A stretch of DNA of 64,000 nucleotides from Mesorhizobium sp. ES1-4 (lineage in GTDB: Bacteria > Pseudomonadota > Alphaproteobacteria > Rhizobiales > Rhizobiaceae): assembly GCF_020164745.1 (NCBI RefSeq), contig NZ_JAIUGV010000001.1, positions 186,001 through 250,000 on the forward strand, written 5' to 3'. A model generated the notes under the pieces. That model was given only the letters and a program-made list of their open reading frames with translations, was not told the DNA's origin and made no database searches. Positions 10,902 to 19,288 of the stretch are shown here, piece after piece; within the stretch, counting starts at the first letter, position 1, and each line of letters starts with the position of its first letter. Made by a program: the position numbers and the translations under genes.

Positions 10902-12252
10902 TATTCTCATCGTCGATGACGAAGAAGACATCCGCGAACTTGTCGCAGGCATCCTGAGCGACGAGGGTCACGAAACCCGTACGGCATTCGATGCCGACAG
11001 CGCCCTTGCGGCCATCGCCGATCGAGCGCCGCGGCTGATCTTCCTGGACATCTGGCTGCAGGGTTCGCGGCTGGACGGCCTGGAGCTGCTCGACGAGATC
11101 AAGACCATGCACCCGAGCCTGCCCGTGGTGATGATTTCAGGCCACGGCAACATCGAAACGGCGGTTTCCGCCATCCGTCGAGGCGCTTATGACTTTATCG
11201 AGAAGCCATTCAAGGCCGACAGGCTGATCCTCATTGCCGAACGTGCGCTCGAGACCTCGAAATTGCGCCGTGAGGTTTCCGACCTCAAGCTGCGCAGCGG
11301 CGAGACGTTCGATCTGATCGGCATGTCGTCGGCGATGAGCCAGTTGCGCCAGACCATCGAGCGCGTCGCGCCGACCAACAGCCGCGTGATGATCGTTGGC
11401 CCCTCCGGATCAGGCAAGGAACTGGCGGCACGCGCCATTCACACCCTGTCGGCGCGCAAAGGGGCCCCGTTTGTGACGCTGAGCGCCGCCAACATCACGC
11501 CCGAACGCATGGAGATCGAACTGTTCGGCACCGAATCGAACGGGGTCGAACGCAAGGTGGGAGCGCTGGAGGAAGCCCATCGCGGCATCCTCTATATCGA
11601 CGAAGTGGCCGACATGCCGCGCGAGACGCAGAACAAGATTTTGCGCGTGCTGGTCGAACAACAGTTCGAGCGGGTAGGCGGTACAAAGCGGGTCAAGGTC
11701 GATGTCCGCATCATTTCCTCAACCTCGCAGAACCTGGAGGCAATGATCGCCGACGGCCGTTTCCGCGAGGATCTCTACCACCGTCTCGCCGTGGTGCCGG
11801 TTATGGTGCCGGGGCTGGCCGAGCGGCGCGAGGACATTCCCTATCTCGTCGACAATTTCATGAAGCAGATCGCCCGCCAGGCCGGCATCAAGCCGCGCCG
11901 TATCGGCGATGACGCACTGGCCGTGCTGCAGGCGCACAATTGGCCGGGCAACGTGCGCCAGCTGCGCAACAATGTCGAGCGGCTGATGATCCTGGCACGT
12001 GGCGACGACGTCGATGCGCCGATCACCGCGGATCTGCTGCCGTCCGAAATTGGCGATGTCATGCCGCGCACGCCGAACCAGTCGGACCAGCACATCATGG
12101 CGCTGCCGCTGCGCGAGGCGCGCGAACAGTTCGAAAAGGACTATTTGATCGCCCAGATCAACCGGTTCGGCGGCAACATTTCAAAGACGGCCGAGTTCAT
12201 CGGCATGGAGCGCTCCGCCTTGCATCGTAAACTGAAATCGCTGGGCGTCTGA
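10891..12252 (+). CDS. ntrX: Response regulator NtrX
   Basis: Partner regulator of NtrY. The 453 residues comprise a receiver domain (D10, D11, phospho-acceptor D53 in FLDIWLQG), an AAA+ domain (Walker A GPSGSGKE, Walker B GILYIDEVADMP) and a C-terminal Fis-type helix-turn-helix (GNISKTAEFIGMERSALHRK). The sigma-54 contact loop is not GAFTGA: after ELFG the sequence reads TESNGVERKVGALEEA. NtrX therefore probably does not activate sigma-54 promoters and more likely acts through sigma-70 promoters, as reported for this family in other alphaproteobacteria. The ATG lies inside the ntrY 3' end. Confidence 0.95.
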   Translation: MASDILIVDDEEDIRELVAGILSDEGHETRTAFDADSALAAIADRAPRLIFLDIWLQGSRLDGLELLDEIKTMHPSLPVVMISGHGNIETAVSAIRRGAYDFIEKPFKADRLILIAERALETSKLRREVSDLKLRSGETFDLIGMSSAMSQLRQTIERVAPTNSRVMIVGPSGSGKELAARAIHTLSARKGAPFVTLSAANITPERMEIELFGTESNGVERKVGALEEAHRGILYIDEVADMPRETQNKILRVLVEQQFERVGGTKRVKVDVRIISSTSQNLEAMIADGRFREDLYHRLAVVPVMVPGLAERREDIPYLVDNFMKQIARQAGIKPRRIGDDALAVLQAHNWPGNVRQLRNNVERLMILARGDDVDAPITADLLPSEIGDVMPRTPNQSDQHIMALPLREAREQFEKDYLIAQINRFGGNISKTAEFIGMERSALHRKLKSLGV

Positions 12253-12349
12253 CGCGCGGCGTCCGTGGCCGCATCTGGGCCAACCGTTTGCCGGTTACCG
12301 CGGCGGCGGAATCGCTTAAGAAAGCCCGAGAATTTTCCAGGGGTCGCCA

Positions 12350-13213
12350 ATGCCGCGCATTGCCTATGTCAACGGGCGCTACGTCGCCCATGCGGACGCT
12401 TACGTGCATATCGAGGATCGCGGCTATCAGTTCGCCGACGGCGTCTACGAGGTCTGTGAGGTGGCGCGCGGCTTCATCGTCGACATGCCGCGCCACCTTG
12501 CCCGACTCAACCGCTCGCTGACCGAACTGTCGATCGCCTGGCCGGTGACGCGCAACGTGTTGCCGCTGATCCTGCGCGAAGTGGTCAACCGCAATCATGT
12601 CGCCAACGGCCTGGTCTATGTCCAGGTGACGCGCGGTGTCGCCGGCCGTGATTTCGTTTTTCCGTCGGCGGCCACGAAGCCGGCTTTGGTGGTGACAGCC
12701 AGGAAGGCCGATCCTGCCGCGGGTTCCAAACGCGCCGAGACCGGCATCGCGGTCATCACCGTGCCGGAGAACCGCTGGGACCGTGTCGACATCAAGACCG
12801 TCGGGCTGCTGCCCAACGTATTGGCCAAGCAGAAGGCCAAGGAAGCCGGCGCGCAGGAGGCGTGGTTCGTGGATGCCGACGGCCGCGTCAAGGAGGGCGG
12901 ATCGTCGAATGCCTGGATCGTTACCAGGGACGGCGTTCTGGTCACCAGGCCGGCCGAACATGGCATTCTGCGCGGCATCACGCGCACGACCATGTTCGAA
13001 GTCGCGGCAAAGCTTGGCCTGAAGATCGAGGAGCGTGGATTTTCCGTGGCCGAGGCCAAGGCGGCTCGCGAAGCATTCATCAGCTCGGCGACAACTATCG
13101 CCATGCCGGTCGTTGCCATTGACGGTGATGCGATAGCCAATGGACACCCCGGCTCAATAACACTTTCGTTGCGGCAGGCCTTTTTTGACATTGCGGAAAA
13201 AAGTCCAGCCTGA
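12350..13213 (+). CDS. dat: D-amino-acid transaminase, fold-type IV PLP enzyme
   Basis: PLP-dependent class IV aminotransferase of 287 residues, most like D-alanine/D-amino-acid transaminases that supply D-glutamate or D-alanine for peptidoglycan. Motifs include YVHIEDRGYQFADGVYEV near the N terminus, the PLP-lysine region LLPNVLAKQKAKEAGAQEAW, and the EGGSSNAWIV / HGILRGITRTT phosphate-binding loops. Branched-chain transaminase or aminodeoxychorismate lyase share the fold and cannot be fully excluded, but the N-terminal pattern favours D-amino-acid transaminase. It sits between ntrX and hfq, an arrangement common in Rhizobiales, with no obvious functional tie. Confidence 0.85.
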   Translation: MPRIAYVNGRYVAHADAYVHIEDRGYQFADGVYEVCEVARGFIVDMPRHLARLNRSLTELSIAWPVTRNVLPLILREVVNRNHVANGLVYVQVTRGVAGRDFVFPSAATKPALVVTARKADPAAGSKRAETGIAVITVPENRWDRVDIKTVGLLPNVLAKQKAKEAGAQEAWFVDADGRVKEGGSSNAWIVTRDGVLVTRPAEHGILRGITRTTMFEVAAKLGLKIEERGFSVAEAKAAREAFISSATTIAMPVVAIDGDAIANGHPGSITLSLRQAFFDIAEKSPA

Positions 13214-13254
13214 TAACCGCACAGGTGGAATGAACATCAATATATCTCGTTCTG

Positions 13255-13275
13255 CTTGTCGTTACTGACGACAAG
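13255..13275 (+). terminator. Hairpin between dat and hfq
   Basis: A perfect 7-bp inverted repeat, CTTGTCG (13255-13261) and CGACAAG (13269-13275), lies 42 bp after the dat stop. The T run after it is poor (AGGGTGTTTG), so it may be a weak terminator or an operator. A TTGACA hexamer follows at 13291, a plausible -35 box for hfq. Confidence 0.35.
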
Positions 13276-13357
13276 AGGGTGTTTGCGCGCTTGACATGTG
13301 CCCGTTAATTTGGCGCATTGGCTGCAAACCGAAGGGGATCGGCGAAAGACAAAAACA

Positions 13358-13603
13358 ATGGCGGAACGATCGCAAAACCTTCAGGACCTGTTCCTGAATT
13401 CAGTTCGCAAGAGCAAGAACCCGCTCACCATCTTCCTGATCAACGGCGTGAAGCTGACCGGCGTGGTCACTTCCTTCGACAATTTCTGCGTCCTGTTGCG
13501 CCGCGATGGCCACTCCCAGCTCGTTTACAAGCACGCCATTTCCACGATCATGCCGAGCCAGCCGGTTCAGATGTTCGATGGCGAGGAAAGCCAGGGCGCC
13601 TGA
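13358..13603 (+). CDS. hfq: RNA chaperone Hfq
   Basis: Sm-like RNA chaperone of 81 residues mediating sRNA-mRNA pairing. The start [14 protein letters not shown] at 13358 is preferred over an upstream in-frame codon at 13298, because it matches the conserved Hfq N terminus. Sm1 ([19 protein letters not shown]) and Sm2 ([10 protein letters not shown]) are intact, including the proximal-face lysine-histidine (YKHA). The acidic C-terminal tail is short, as in other rhizobia. The stop codon is followed directly by the TTG start of hflX, so hfq-hflX is one coupled transcription unit, as in most proteobacteria. Confidence 0.98.
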   Translation: MAERSQNLQDLFLNSVRKSKNPLTIFLINGVKLTGVVTSFDNFCVLLRRDGHSQLVYKHAISTIMPSQPVQMFDGEESQGA

Positions 13604-14995
13604 TTGGCACGTGAGAGAGACGCGGACGCAACAGTTCGCGGAAAACCAGCGCATCATCCCGGGACGGAAGGCAAAGCCCCGACCCGGGCAGTTGTTATTG
13701 TGCCTGTACTTACCCGCCAACCGCGTACCGACGATGACACGAACCGTCCCCGGCTGACACGCTCGGCCGAGGCACGCCATGACGAAGCGGTCGGCCTTGC
13801 CCGGGCCATCGACCTTGATCTGATCCATACGGCGGTCGTGACCGTCAACGACCCGCGCCCGGCGACGTTGCTGGGCAGCGGCAAGGTCGAGGAATTCGCC
13901 GAAATCGTGAAGGAGGGCCACGCGGAAGTGGTTATCGTCGACCATCCGCTGACGCCGGTGCAGCAGCGCAATCTCGAGAAGGAGTTCAACGCCAAGGTGC
14001 TGGATCGCACGGGGCTGATCCTGGAGATTTTCGGCGAGCGCGCGCGCACCAAGGAAGGCACGCTGCAGGTCGAGCTTGCCCATCTCAACTACCAGAAGGG
14101 CCGGCTGGTGCGCAGCTGGACCCACCTGGAGCGTCAGCGTGGCGGTGCCGGCTTCCTCGGCGGCCCCGGTGAAACGCAGATCGAATCCGATCGGCGGCAG
14201 TTGCAGGAAAAGATCATAAAGCTGAAGCACGAGCTGGAAACCGTGCGCCGCACCCGCGACCTGCACCGGGCCAAGCGCAAGAAAGTGCCGTTTCCAGTGG
14301 TGGCGATCGTCGGCTACACCAATGCCGGCAAGTCGACGCTGTTCAACAAGCTGACCGGAGCAGGCGTGCTGGCGCAGGACATGCTGTTTGCCACGCTCGA
14401 TCCGACGCTGCGCCGGGTGCGCCTGCCGCATGGCACGCCGATTATTCTTTCCGACACGGTGGGCTTCATCTCCGACCTGCCGACGCATCTGATCGCGGCT
14501 TTCCGGGCGACCCTGGAAGAGGTGGTGGAGGCCGATCTCGTCATTCATCTGCGCGACATTTCAGATCCCGATACGGCGGCGCAGGCCGAGGATGTCGAGC
14601 GCATCCTCGCCGACCTCGGCGTCGATGCCAGCGACACAAAGCGCGTGATCGAAGTCTGGAACAAGATCGACCTGCTGGACGACGGCAACAGGCAGCGGCT
14701 GCTGGCCGACGGCGCCGACGGCAGCAAGGAGCCGCCAATCGCCGTGTCGGCGGTATCAGGCGAAGGCATCGATGCGCTGAAAGCGATCATCGAAACGCGT
14801 ATGGCCGGCGAGCTGCAAGACCTGACGGTGACGATCGAGCCAGCCCGGTTCGACCTCCTCGACTGGCTCTACCGCAATGGCGATGTCGTTTCGCGAACCG
14901 ACCATGAAGATGGCAGCGCCACCATCTCGCTTCAGGCCACGCAGAGCGCCCGTGAAGAGATCGAAAGCCGATTGCGCCGTAAAAACAACGGCTAA
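13604..14995 (+). CDS. hflX: Ribosome-associated GTPase HflX
   Basis: Translational GTPase that binds the 50S subunit and splits or rescues stalled ribosomes under stress. The 463-residue protein has the N-terminal HflX domain (LLGSGKVEEFAEIV, glycine-rich GGAGFLGGPGETQIESDRR) and a G domain with G1 GYTNAGKSTLFN, G3 DTVGFI and G4 NKID. The start is a TTG immediately abutting the hfq stop; a GTG or ATG further in would shorten the poorly conserved N terminus. It converges on mazG with only 36 bp between stop codons. Confidence 0.95.
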   Translation: MARERDADATVRGKPAHHPGTEGKAPTRAVVIVPVLTRQPRTDDDTNRPRLTRSAEARHDEAVGLARAIDLDLIHTAVVTVNDPRPATLLGSGKVEEFAEIVKEGHAEVVIVDHPLTPVQQRNLEKEFNAKVLDRTGLILEIFGERARTKEGTLQVELAHLNYQKGRLVRSWTHLERQRGGAGFLGGPGETQIESDRRQLQEKIIKLKHELETVRRTRDLHRAKRKKVPFPVVAIVGYTNAGKSTLFNKLTGAGVLAQDMLFATLDPTLRRVRLPHGTPIILSDTVGFISDLPTHLIAAFRATLEEVVEADLVIHLRDISDPDTAAQAEDVERILADLGVDASDTKRVIEVWNKIDLLDDGNRQRLLADGADGSKEPPIAVSAVSGEGIDALKAIIETRMAGELQDLTVTIEPARFDLLDWLYRNGDVVSRTDHEDGSATISLQATQSAREEIESRLRRKNNG

Positions 14996-15031
14996 CGCGC
15001 GGCAATTCAAGGAAAATTGTATCGCGATTTT

Positions 15032-15856
15032 CTACTTCGCGGTTTTTGCTTCCTGCCAGAGCGCTTCCATAACCTCCAGGGTAGCTTCCTCCAGCGAGCC
15101 GCCTGATTTTTCCAGGGCCTGCTCGACATAGTGAAGGCGCGATCGGAATTTTTCGTTCGTTCCGCTCAGCGCCGCCTCCGAATCCAGCTGCAAGTGGCGG
15201 CCAAGATTGACGACGGCAAACAACATGTCACCGAACTCGTCCTTGATGGAGGCGGTTTCGCCCTTGGCCAGAGCGTCGCGCAGCTCCCCGATCTCTTCCT
15301 CGATCTTGTCCAGGATGGGAGCGGCCTCGCTCCAGTCGAAGCCGACACGGGCCGCCTTTTCCTGAAGTTTCAAGGCTCGCGTCAAGGCGGGCAGGGCGAC
15401 CGGAACGCTGTCCAGGAAACCCTTGCCACTATCCTCCGGATCGAGGCCACGGGCGAGGCGGGCTCGCCGCTTCTCGGCCTTCTCCTGCGCCTTGATCTTC
15501 TCCCACATGCCCTTGGCCATGCCGGCGCTGCGGGCCTTCTCGTCGCCAAAGACGTGCGGATGGCGGCGGATCATCTTGGTGGTTATGGCCTGGACCACGT
15601 CGCCAAAGGCGAACTCGCCAGCCTCCTGCGCCATCTGGGCATGGTAGACGACCTGCAAAAGGAGGTCGCCGAGTTCGTCGCGCAGATCATCGAGATCGCC
15701 GCGTGCGATGGCATCCGCGACCTCATAGGCCTCCTCGATCGTATAGGGAGCGATGGTGGAGAAATTCTGCTCGATGTCCCACGGGCAGCCGGTTTTCGGC
15801 GCGCGCAAAGCCGCCATGATCTCGATCAGGCGTGAGATGTCTTTCGATGGCGTCAT
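15032..15856 (-). CDS. mazG: Nucleoside triphosphate pyrophosphohydrolase MazG
   Basis: House-cleaning all-alpha NTP pyrophosphatase of 274 residues with two tandem MazG domains. The first has CPWDIEQNFSTIAPYTIEEAYEV-like signatures with the EExxE/ExxD metal ligands (IEEAYEVADAI, LRDELGDLLLQVVYHAQMA). The second has KIEEEIGELRDAL and DEFGDMLFAVVNLGRHL. It removes non-canonical or excess nucleoside triphosphates and can modulate the stringent response. It converges on hflX and is followed, in transcription order after its own 5' end, by no obvious operon partner. Confidence 0.95.
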   Translation of the reverse strand: MTPSKDISRLIEIMAALRAPKTGCPWDIEQNFSTIAPYTIEEAYEVADAIARGDLDDLRDELGDLLLQVVYHAQMAQEAGEFAFGDVVQAITTKMIRRHPHVFGDEKARSAGMAKGMWEKIKAQEKAEKRRARLARGLDPEDSGKGFLDSVPVALPALTRALKLQEKAARVGFDWSEAAPILDKIEEEIGELRDALAKGETASIKDEFGDMLFAVVNLGRHLQLDSEAALSGTNEKFRSRLHYVEQALEKSGGSLEEATLEVMEALWQEAKTAK

Positions 15857-15945
15857 GCAGCGGATGCTATCGCGCGAACCGCCGCGCAGCCAACGCTGTC
15901 AGCCGGCGAGGGGACCTTGTCCACAGTTGCACCCTATCCGCTTCC

Positions 15946-17130
15946 TTAGTCCAGCACGGAAACGATCGCCTTCGCGAGGTCATCCATGCCGTCCTCGGGC
16001 AGGCCGGCCACGTTGATGCGGCTGTCCCCGACCACGTAGACGGCGTGCTCGGCGCGCAGCCGTTCGACCTGCGCTTCCGTAAGGCCAAGCCGGGAGAACA
16101 TGCCGCGATGGCTGGCAACGAAGTCGAAACGGTCGGAATTGGATTGCCGGCGCAGCGCCTCGGCGAACGCGACCCTGAGTCTCAGCATGCGCAGGCGCAT
16201 CTCTTCGAGCTCGGCTTCCCAGTCGGCGCGCAGCCCGGCGTCTTCCAGCACGATGCGCACCGCGGCCGCGCCATGGTCCGGCGGCATCGAATACATGGCG
16301 CGCGCCGCCGACAGCATCTGGCTCATCGCCACGTCGGCCTGCGCGCCGTCCCTGGCCAGCACCATCGCCGCGCCGACACGGTCGCGATAGACGGCGAAAT
16401 TCTTCGAGCAGCTCGACGCGACCACCATTTCCGGCACTTTCGCGGCCAGCAACCGCAGGCCGAGGGCGTCAGCCTGGAGGCCGTCGCCAAAGCCCTGATA
16501 GGCGATGTCGACAAATGGCAGCAAGCCCCTCTCGACGACCAGATCCGTCACGGCCTCCCACTGGAGAGCGTCGAGATTGGCGCCTGTCGGATTGTGGCAG
16601 CAGCCATGCAGCAGCACCACGTCGCCGCTGTCGGCCGTCCGCAATGCTGCCAGCATGTCGTCGAAACGAACCGCACCCGAGGCCGCATCGAAGTAGGGGT
16701 ATTCCCGGATCCGCAGGCCGGCGGCACGCATCACCGGCATATGGTTCGGCCAGGTCGGGTCGGAGACCCAGACCGTCGCGTCCGACCGTGTGCGCTTGAG
16801 CAGTTCCGCGACCAGCCGCAGCGCACCTGAGCCGCCAGGCGCCTGTGCCGCCCGGATGCGAGCCATGTCGGCGCCCGGCCCGAAGGCGAGCTTGGCCATG
16901 ACGGTGTTGAACCCGGTATCGCCGGCAAGGCCGAGATAGGTCTTGGTATCCTGTCCCTCCAACAGCCGCTTCTCGGCCTCCCGCACGGCGCGCATGACCG
17001 GCGTCTTGCCGTCGCGATCCTTGTAGACGCCGACGCCGAGGTCGACCTTGCCAGGACGTGGATCGGCGCGATAGAGGCCGATCAGCGCAAGAATCTTGTC
17101 GGCCGGAGCTGGCTGCAGGTCTTCGAACAT
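15946..17130 (-). CDS. Aromatic/aspartate-type amino acid aminotransferase
   Basis: Fold-type I PLP aminotransferase of 394 residues of the AspC/TyrB (class I alpha) type. Typical signatures are the N-terminal DKILALIGLYRADPRPGKVDLGVGVYKD (read in parts), the LHGCCHNPTGANLD substrate loop, the FVDIAYQGFGDGL aspartate/tyrosine cofactor contacts, and the PLP lysine in SSCSKNFAVYRDRVG. The C-terminal RINVAGL carries the arginine that binds the substrate carboxylate. Substrate range (aromatic, aspartate or both) cannot be decided from sequence alone. It is divergent from the histidine-phosphatase-like gene. Confidence 0.9.
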   Translation of the reverse strand: MFEDLQPAPADKILALIGLYRADPRPGKVDLGVGVYKDRDGKTPVMRAVREAEKRLLEGQDTKTYLGLAGDTGFNTVMAKLAFGPGADMARIRAAQAPGGSGALRLVAELLKRTRSDATVWVSDPTWPNHMPVMRAAGLRIREYPYFDAASGAVRFDDMLAALRTADSGDVVLLHGCCHNPTGANLDALQWEAVTDLVVERGLLPFVDIAYQGFGDGLQADALGLRLLAAKVPEMVVASSCSKNFAVYRDRVGAAMVLARDGAQADVAMSQMLSAARAMYSMPPDHGAAAVRIVLEDAGLRADWEAELEEMRLRMLRLRVAFAEALRRQSNSDRFDFVASHRGMFSRLGLTEAQVERLRAEHAVYVVGDSRINVAGLPEDGMDDLAKAIVSVLD

Positions 17131-17260
17131 CGTTATGGTTCCGTTGGTGCGGCGGAGTGATACGCAAATTGGCCAGGTTTCACCAGTGGTTTCCGTGCGC
17201 CGGCACGAAAGGCGGCACCTGTTGGTGCGGCTTTAATCTGCTTCAAGGAAAGCATGCTCC

Positions 17261-17854
17261 ATGCTCGTCCGTCTGACCATGATCTGTGCCGGCGCCACGG
17301 CGGCCACTCGGAAAGGATCGTTTCCTTCGGATGAACCGCTGGAGCCACGATCGCTGACACTGGCAGGGGCGATGCGCGGCACGCTGCGTCGCGCCGACCG
17401 TGTGTGGACAGCGCCGGCGCTTCGCGCCTGTCAGACCGCTGAGGCTTTATCGCTGGAAGCGTCTGTCGATCCGATTCTGGCGGACCAGAACTACGGACGA
17501 TGGGCAGGCAAGAGCCTTGACGACGTGCAGGCGCAACGGCCGGACGAGCTCGCCGCCTGCCTCACGGATCCGAATGCCGCCCCGCATGGCGGGGAGTCGC
17601 TGGCCGCCGTTGCCCAGCGGGCCGCTGGATTGATGGATCGATTGATCGCCGAACGTGGCCACACGATCGCCGTGACGCACGCCAGCGTCATCCGCACCGC
17701 GATCGTGCATGTCCTTGGTGCGCCGCTGTCCGCCAGTTGGAAGATCGACATCGAGCCGCTCAGCATCACCGATTTTCGCAGCGACGGCCGCCGGTGGATG
17801 CTGCGTGCCTGCGGCGTAACAGCTCCCAAACCGGCAAAACTGCTTTCGACCTGA
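17261..17854 (+). CDS. Histidine-phosphatase-fold protein lacking the RHG motif
   Basis: A 197-residue protein with the overall plan of the phosphoglycerate mutase/CobC superfamily: conserved EALSLEASVDPILADQNYGRW-like region, GGESLAAVAQRAAGLMDRL, and C-terminal VTHASVIRTAIVHVLGAP with the second catalytic histidine. At the N terminus, where active members have RHGxT, the sequence reads CAGAT (residues 9-13). The phospho-acceptor histidine is therefore replaced by alanine at residue 10 and the arginine by cysteine at 9. It is either catalytically dead or mechanistically altered. No sign of frameshift; the reading frame is intact. Confidence 0.8.
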   Translation: MLVRLTMICAGATAATRKGSFPSDEPLEPRSLTLAGAMRGTLRRADRVWTAPALRACQTAEALSLEASVDPILADQNYGRWAGKSLDDVQAQRPDELAACLTDPNAAPHGGESLAAVAQRAAGLMDRLIAERGHTIAVTHASVIRTAIVHVLGAPLSASWKIDIEPLSITDFRSDGRRWMLRACGVTAPKPAKLLST

Positions 17855-17946
17855 GGGCGCTTACGGAAGCTGGGCAAGGCGAGTGCGAGCCGCGGACAAT
17901 ATCCCCCAGCGAAGAAAAGTGGCACCGCCGGGATTAAAGTCCCCAC

Positions 17947-18495
17947 ATGCTCCGTAAACAGGACATGAAACCGTCGATGCCACGCTTTGACATCATAGGA
18001 CAGCTCGGATCGCTGCGGCGCTACGCGCGCTCGCTGACGCGCGACGGCGTCGAGGCCGAGGATCTGATGCATGACGCGCTCGTGCGTGCCTATGAGCGGC
18101 GCGGCACTTTCCGCTCCGGCGGAAACCTGCGGGCGTGGCTGCTGTCGATCGTCCACAACACCTTCATCGACCGCATGCGCGCGCGCCGCTCGGAAGCGGC
18201 ACGTCTCGAACAGGCTGGATATCTGGCCGACGGCAGCACGCCGGCGCCGCAGGAACATTCCGTGCGTCTGGCACAGGTGCGCGAAGCCTTTTTCAGCTTG
18301 CCGGAAGAGCAGCGTTCCGCGCTGCATCTGGTCGCCATCGAGGGGCTTTCCTACCAGCAGGCGGCAAATGCCAGCGGCGTGCCGCTGGGCACCCTGATGT
18401 CGCGTATCGGCCGCGCGCGCGCGGCCTTGCGCCAGATGGAAGAGGCGCCGTCCCGCGGCAAAAATCATCTCAGGATCGTGGGAGGTGACTCATGA
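17947..18495 (+). CDS. ECF-type RNA polymerase sigma factor
   Basis: Sigma-70 family, extracytoplasmic-function type, 182 residues, with only regions 2 and 4. Region 2 reads LTRDGVEAEDLMHDALVRAY and NLRAWLLSIVHNTFIDRMR; region 4 has LPEEQRSALHLVAIEGLSYQ followed by the recognition helix QAANASGVPLGTLMSRIGRA. It is not of the EcfG general-stress type judging by region 2. An ATG at 17965 is an alternative start. Its stop overlaps the start of the membrane anti-sigma gene by 4 bp, a standard ECF/anti-sigma arrangement, so activity is probably controlled by sequestration at the membrane. Confidence 0.92.
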   Translation: MLRKQDMKPSMPRFDIIGQLGSLRRYARSLTRDGVEAEDLMHDALVRAYERRGTFRSGGNLRAWLLSIVHNTFIDRMRARRSEAARLEQAGYLADGSTPAPQEHSVRLAQVREAFFSLPEEQRSALHLVAIEGLSYQQAANASGVPLGTLMSRIGRARAALRQMEEAPSRGKNHLRIVGGDS

Positions 18496-19265
18496 CCGCT
18501 TTTGTTGACCCGGTTACGGACGCCGATCTCGACGCCTATGTCGACGACCAACTCGACGTCACCCGCCGCATCGAGGTCGAAGCCTTTCTGTCCGCACGTC
18601 CGGAGGCGGCCGCGCGCGTGATGTCGGATCTGCGCACCCGCGACGAACTGCGCGTTGCGCTGGCCGGCTCCCAAGGCATGGCACGGCCCGCAACCGCCGA
18701 TGCCGCGCGGCGGCTGGAGAGGGGACTTGGCCGGGGCCGCATCTTCGCGGTGCTGCAACGAGCGGCGGCGGTCGCCGCCTTCGTTGCCGCCGGCTGGCTG
18801 GCCAACGGCATCGTCGGGCCGATGTCGGTGACGAAGGTCGTCGCTTCGCCGCAACCGCCCGCCTATGTCGACGAGGCGGTGCGGGCACACAGGACGACGC
18901 TGGTGCGCGAAAGCATGCCCTCGCAGGCCGAGGCGCCCAACTACAATGCCGGAGAAATCCGTGCCGCCACTGCCATCGTCATGCCATCCCTGCCGAAGGA
19001 TTGGAAAGTCCGCGACGTGCAGATCTACCCGTCGCGCTTCGGTCCGAGTGTCGAGATTGCGCTTGAAACGAAAGAGATGGGCCTGGTGTCGCTGTTCGCG
19101 ATCCGGCCGGGGACTTTCGATGTGATCAAACCGGTCGTCGCTCCATCCGGCGACATCTCCTCGGCCTATTTCCAGATTGGCGATGTCGCCTACGCGGTTG
19201 TCGCCAAGAGCGAGGTTCATGACCTCGACCGCGCCGCCGAAACGCTCGCCAGAACGCTTTACTGA
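18492..19265 (+). CDS. Membrane anti-sigma factor
   Basis: A 257-residue protein coupled to the ECF sigma gene by a 4-bp overlap. The N-terminal cytoplasmic part (TDADLDAYVDDQLDVTRRIE, then FLSARPEAAARVMSDLRTRD) has the helical layout of anti-sigma domains but lacks the HxxxCxxC zinc ligands of ZAS proteins. One membrane helix is visible near residues 93-115 (VLQRAAAVAAFVAAGWLANG), followed by a periplasmic domain of about 140 residues. This is the layout expected of a transmembrane receptor that holds the sigma factor; the signal is unknown. Confidence 0.85.
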   Translation: MTAFVDPVTDADLDAYVDDQLDVTRRIEVEAFLSARPEAAARVMSDLRTRDELRVALAGSQGMARPATADAARRLERGLGRGRIFAVLQRAAAVAAFVAAGWLANGIVGPMSVTKVVASPQPPAYVDEAVRAHRTTLVRESMPSQAEAPNYNAGEIRAATAIVMPSLPKDWKVRDVQIYPSRFGPSVEIALETKEMGLVSLFAIRPGTFDVIKPVVAPSGDISSAYFQIGDVAYAVVAKSEVHDLDRAAETLARTLY

Positions 19266-19288
19266 TCGACCCACAAAGGAGACCTCAA

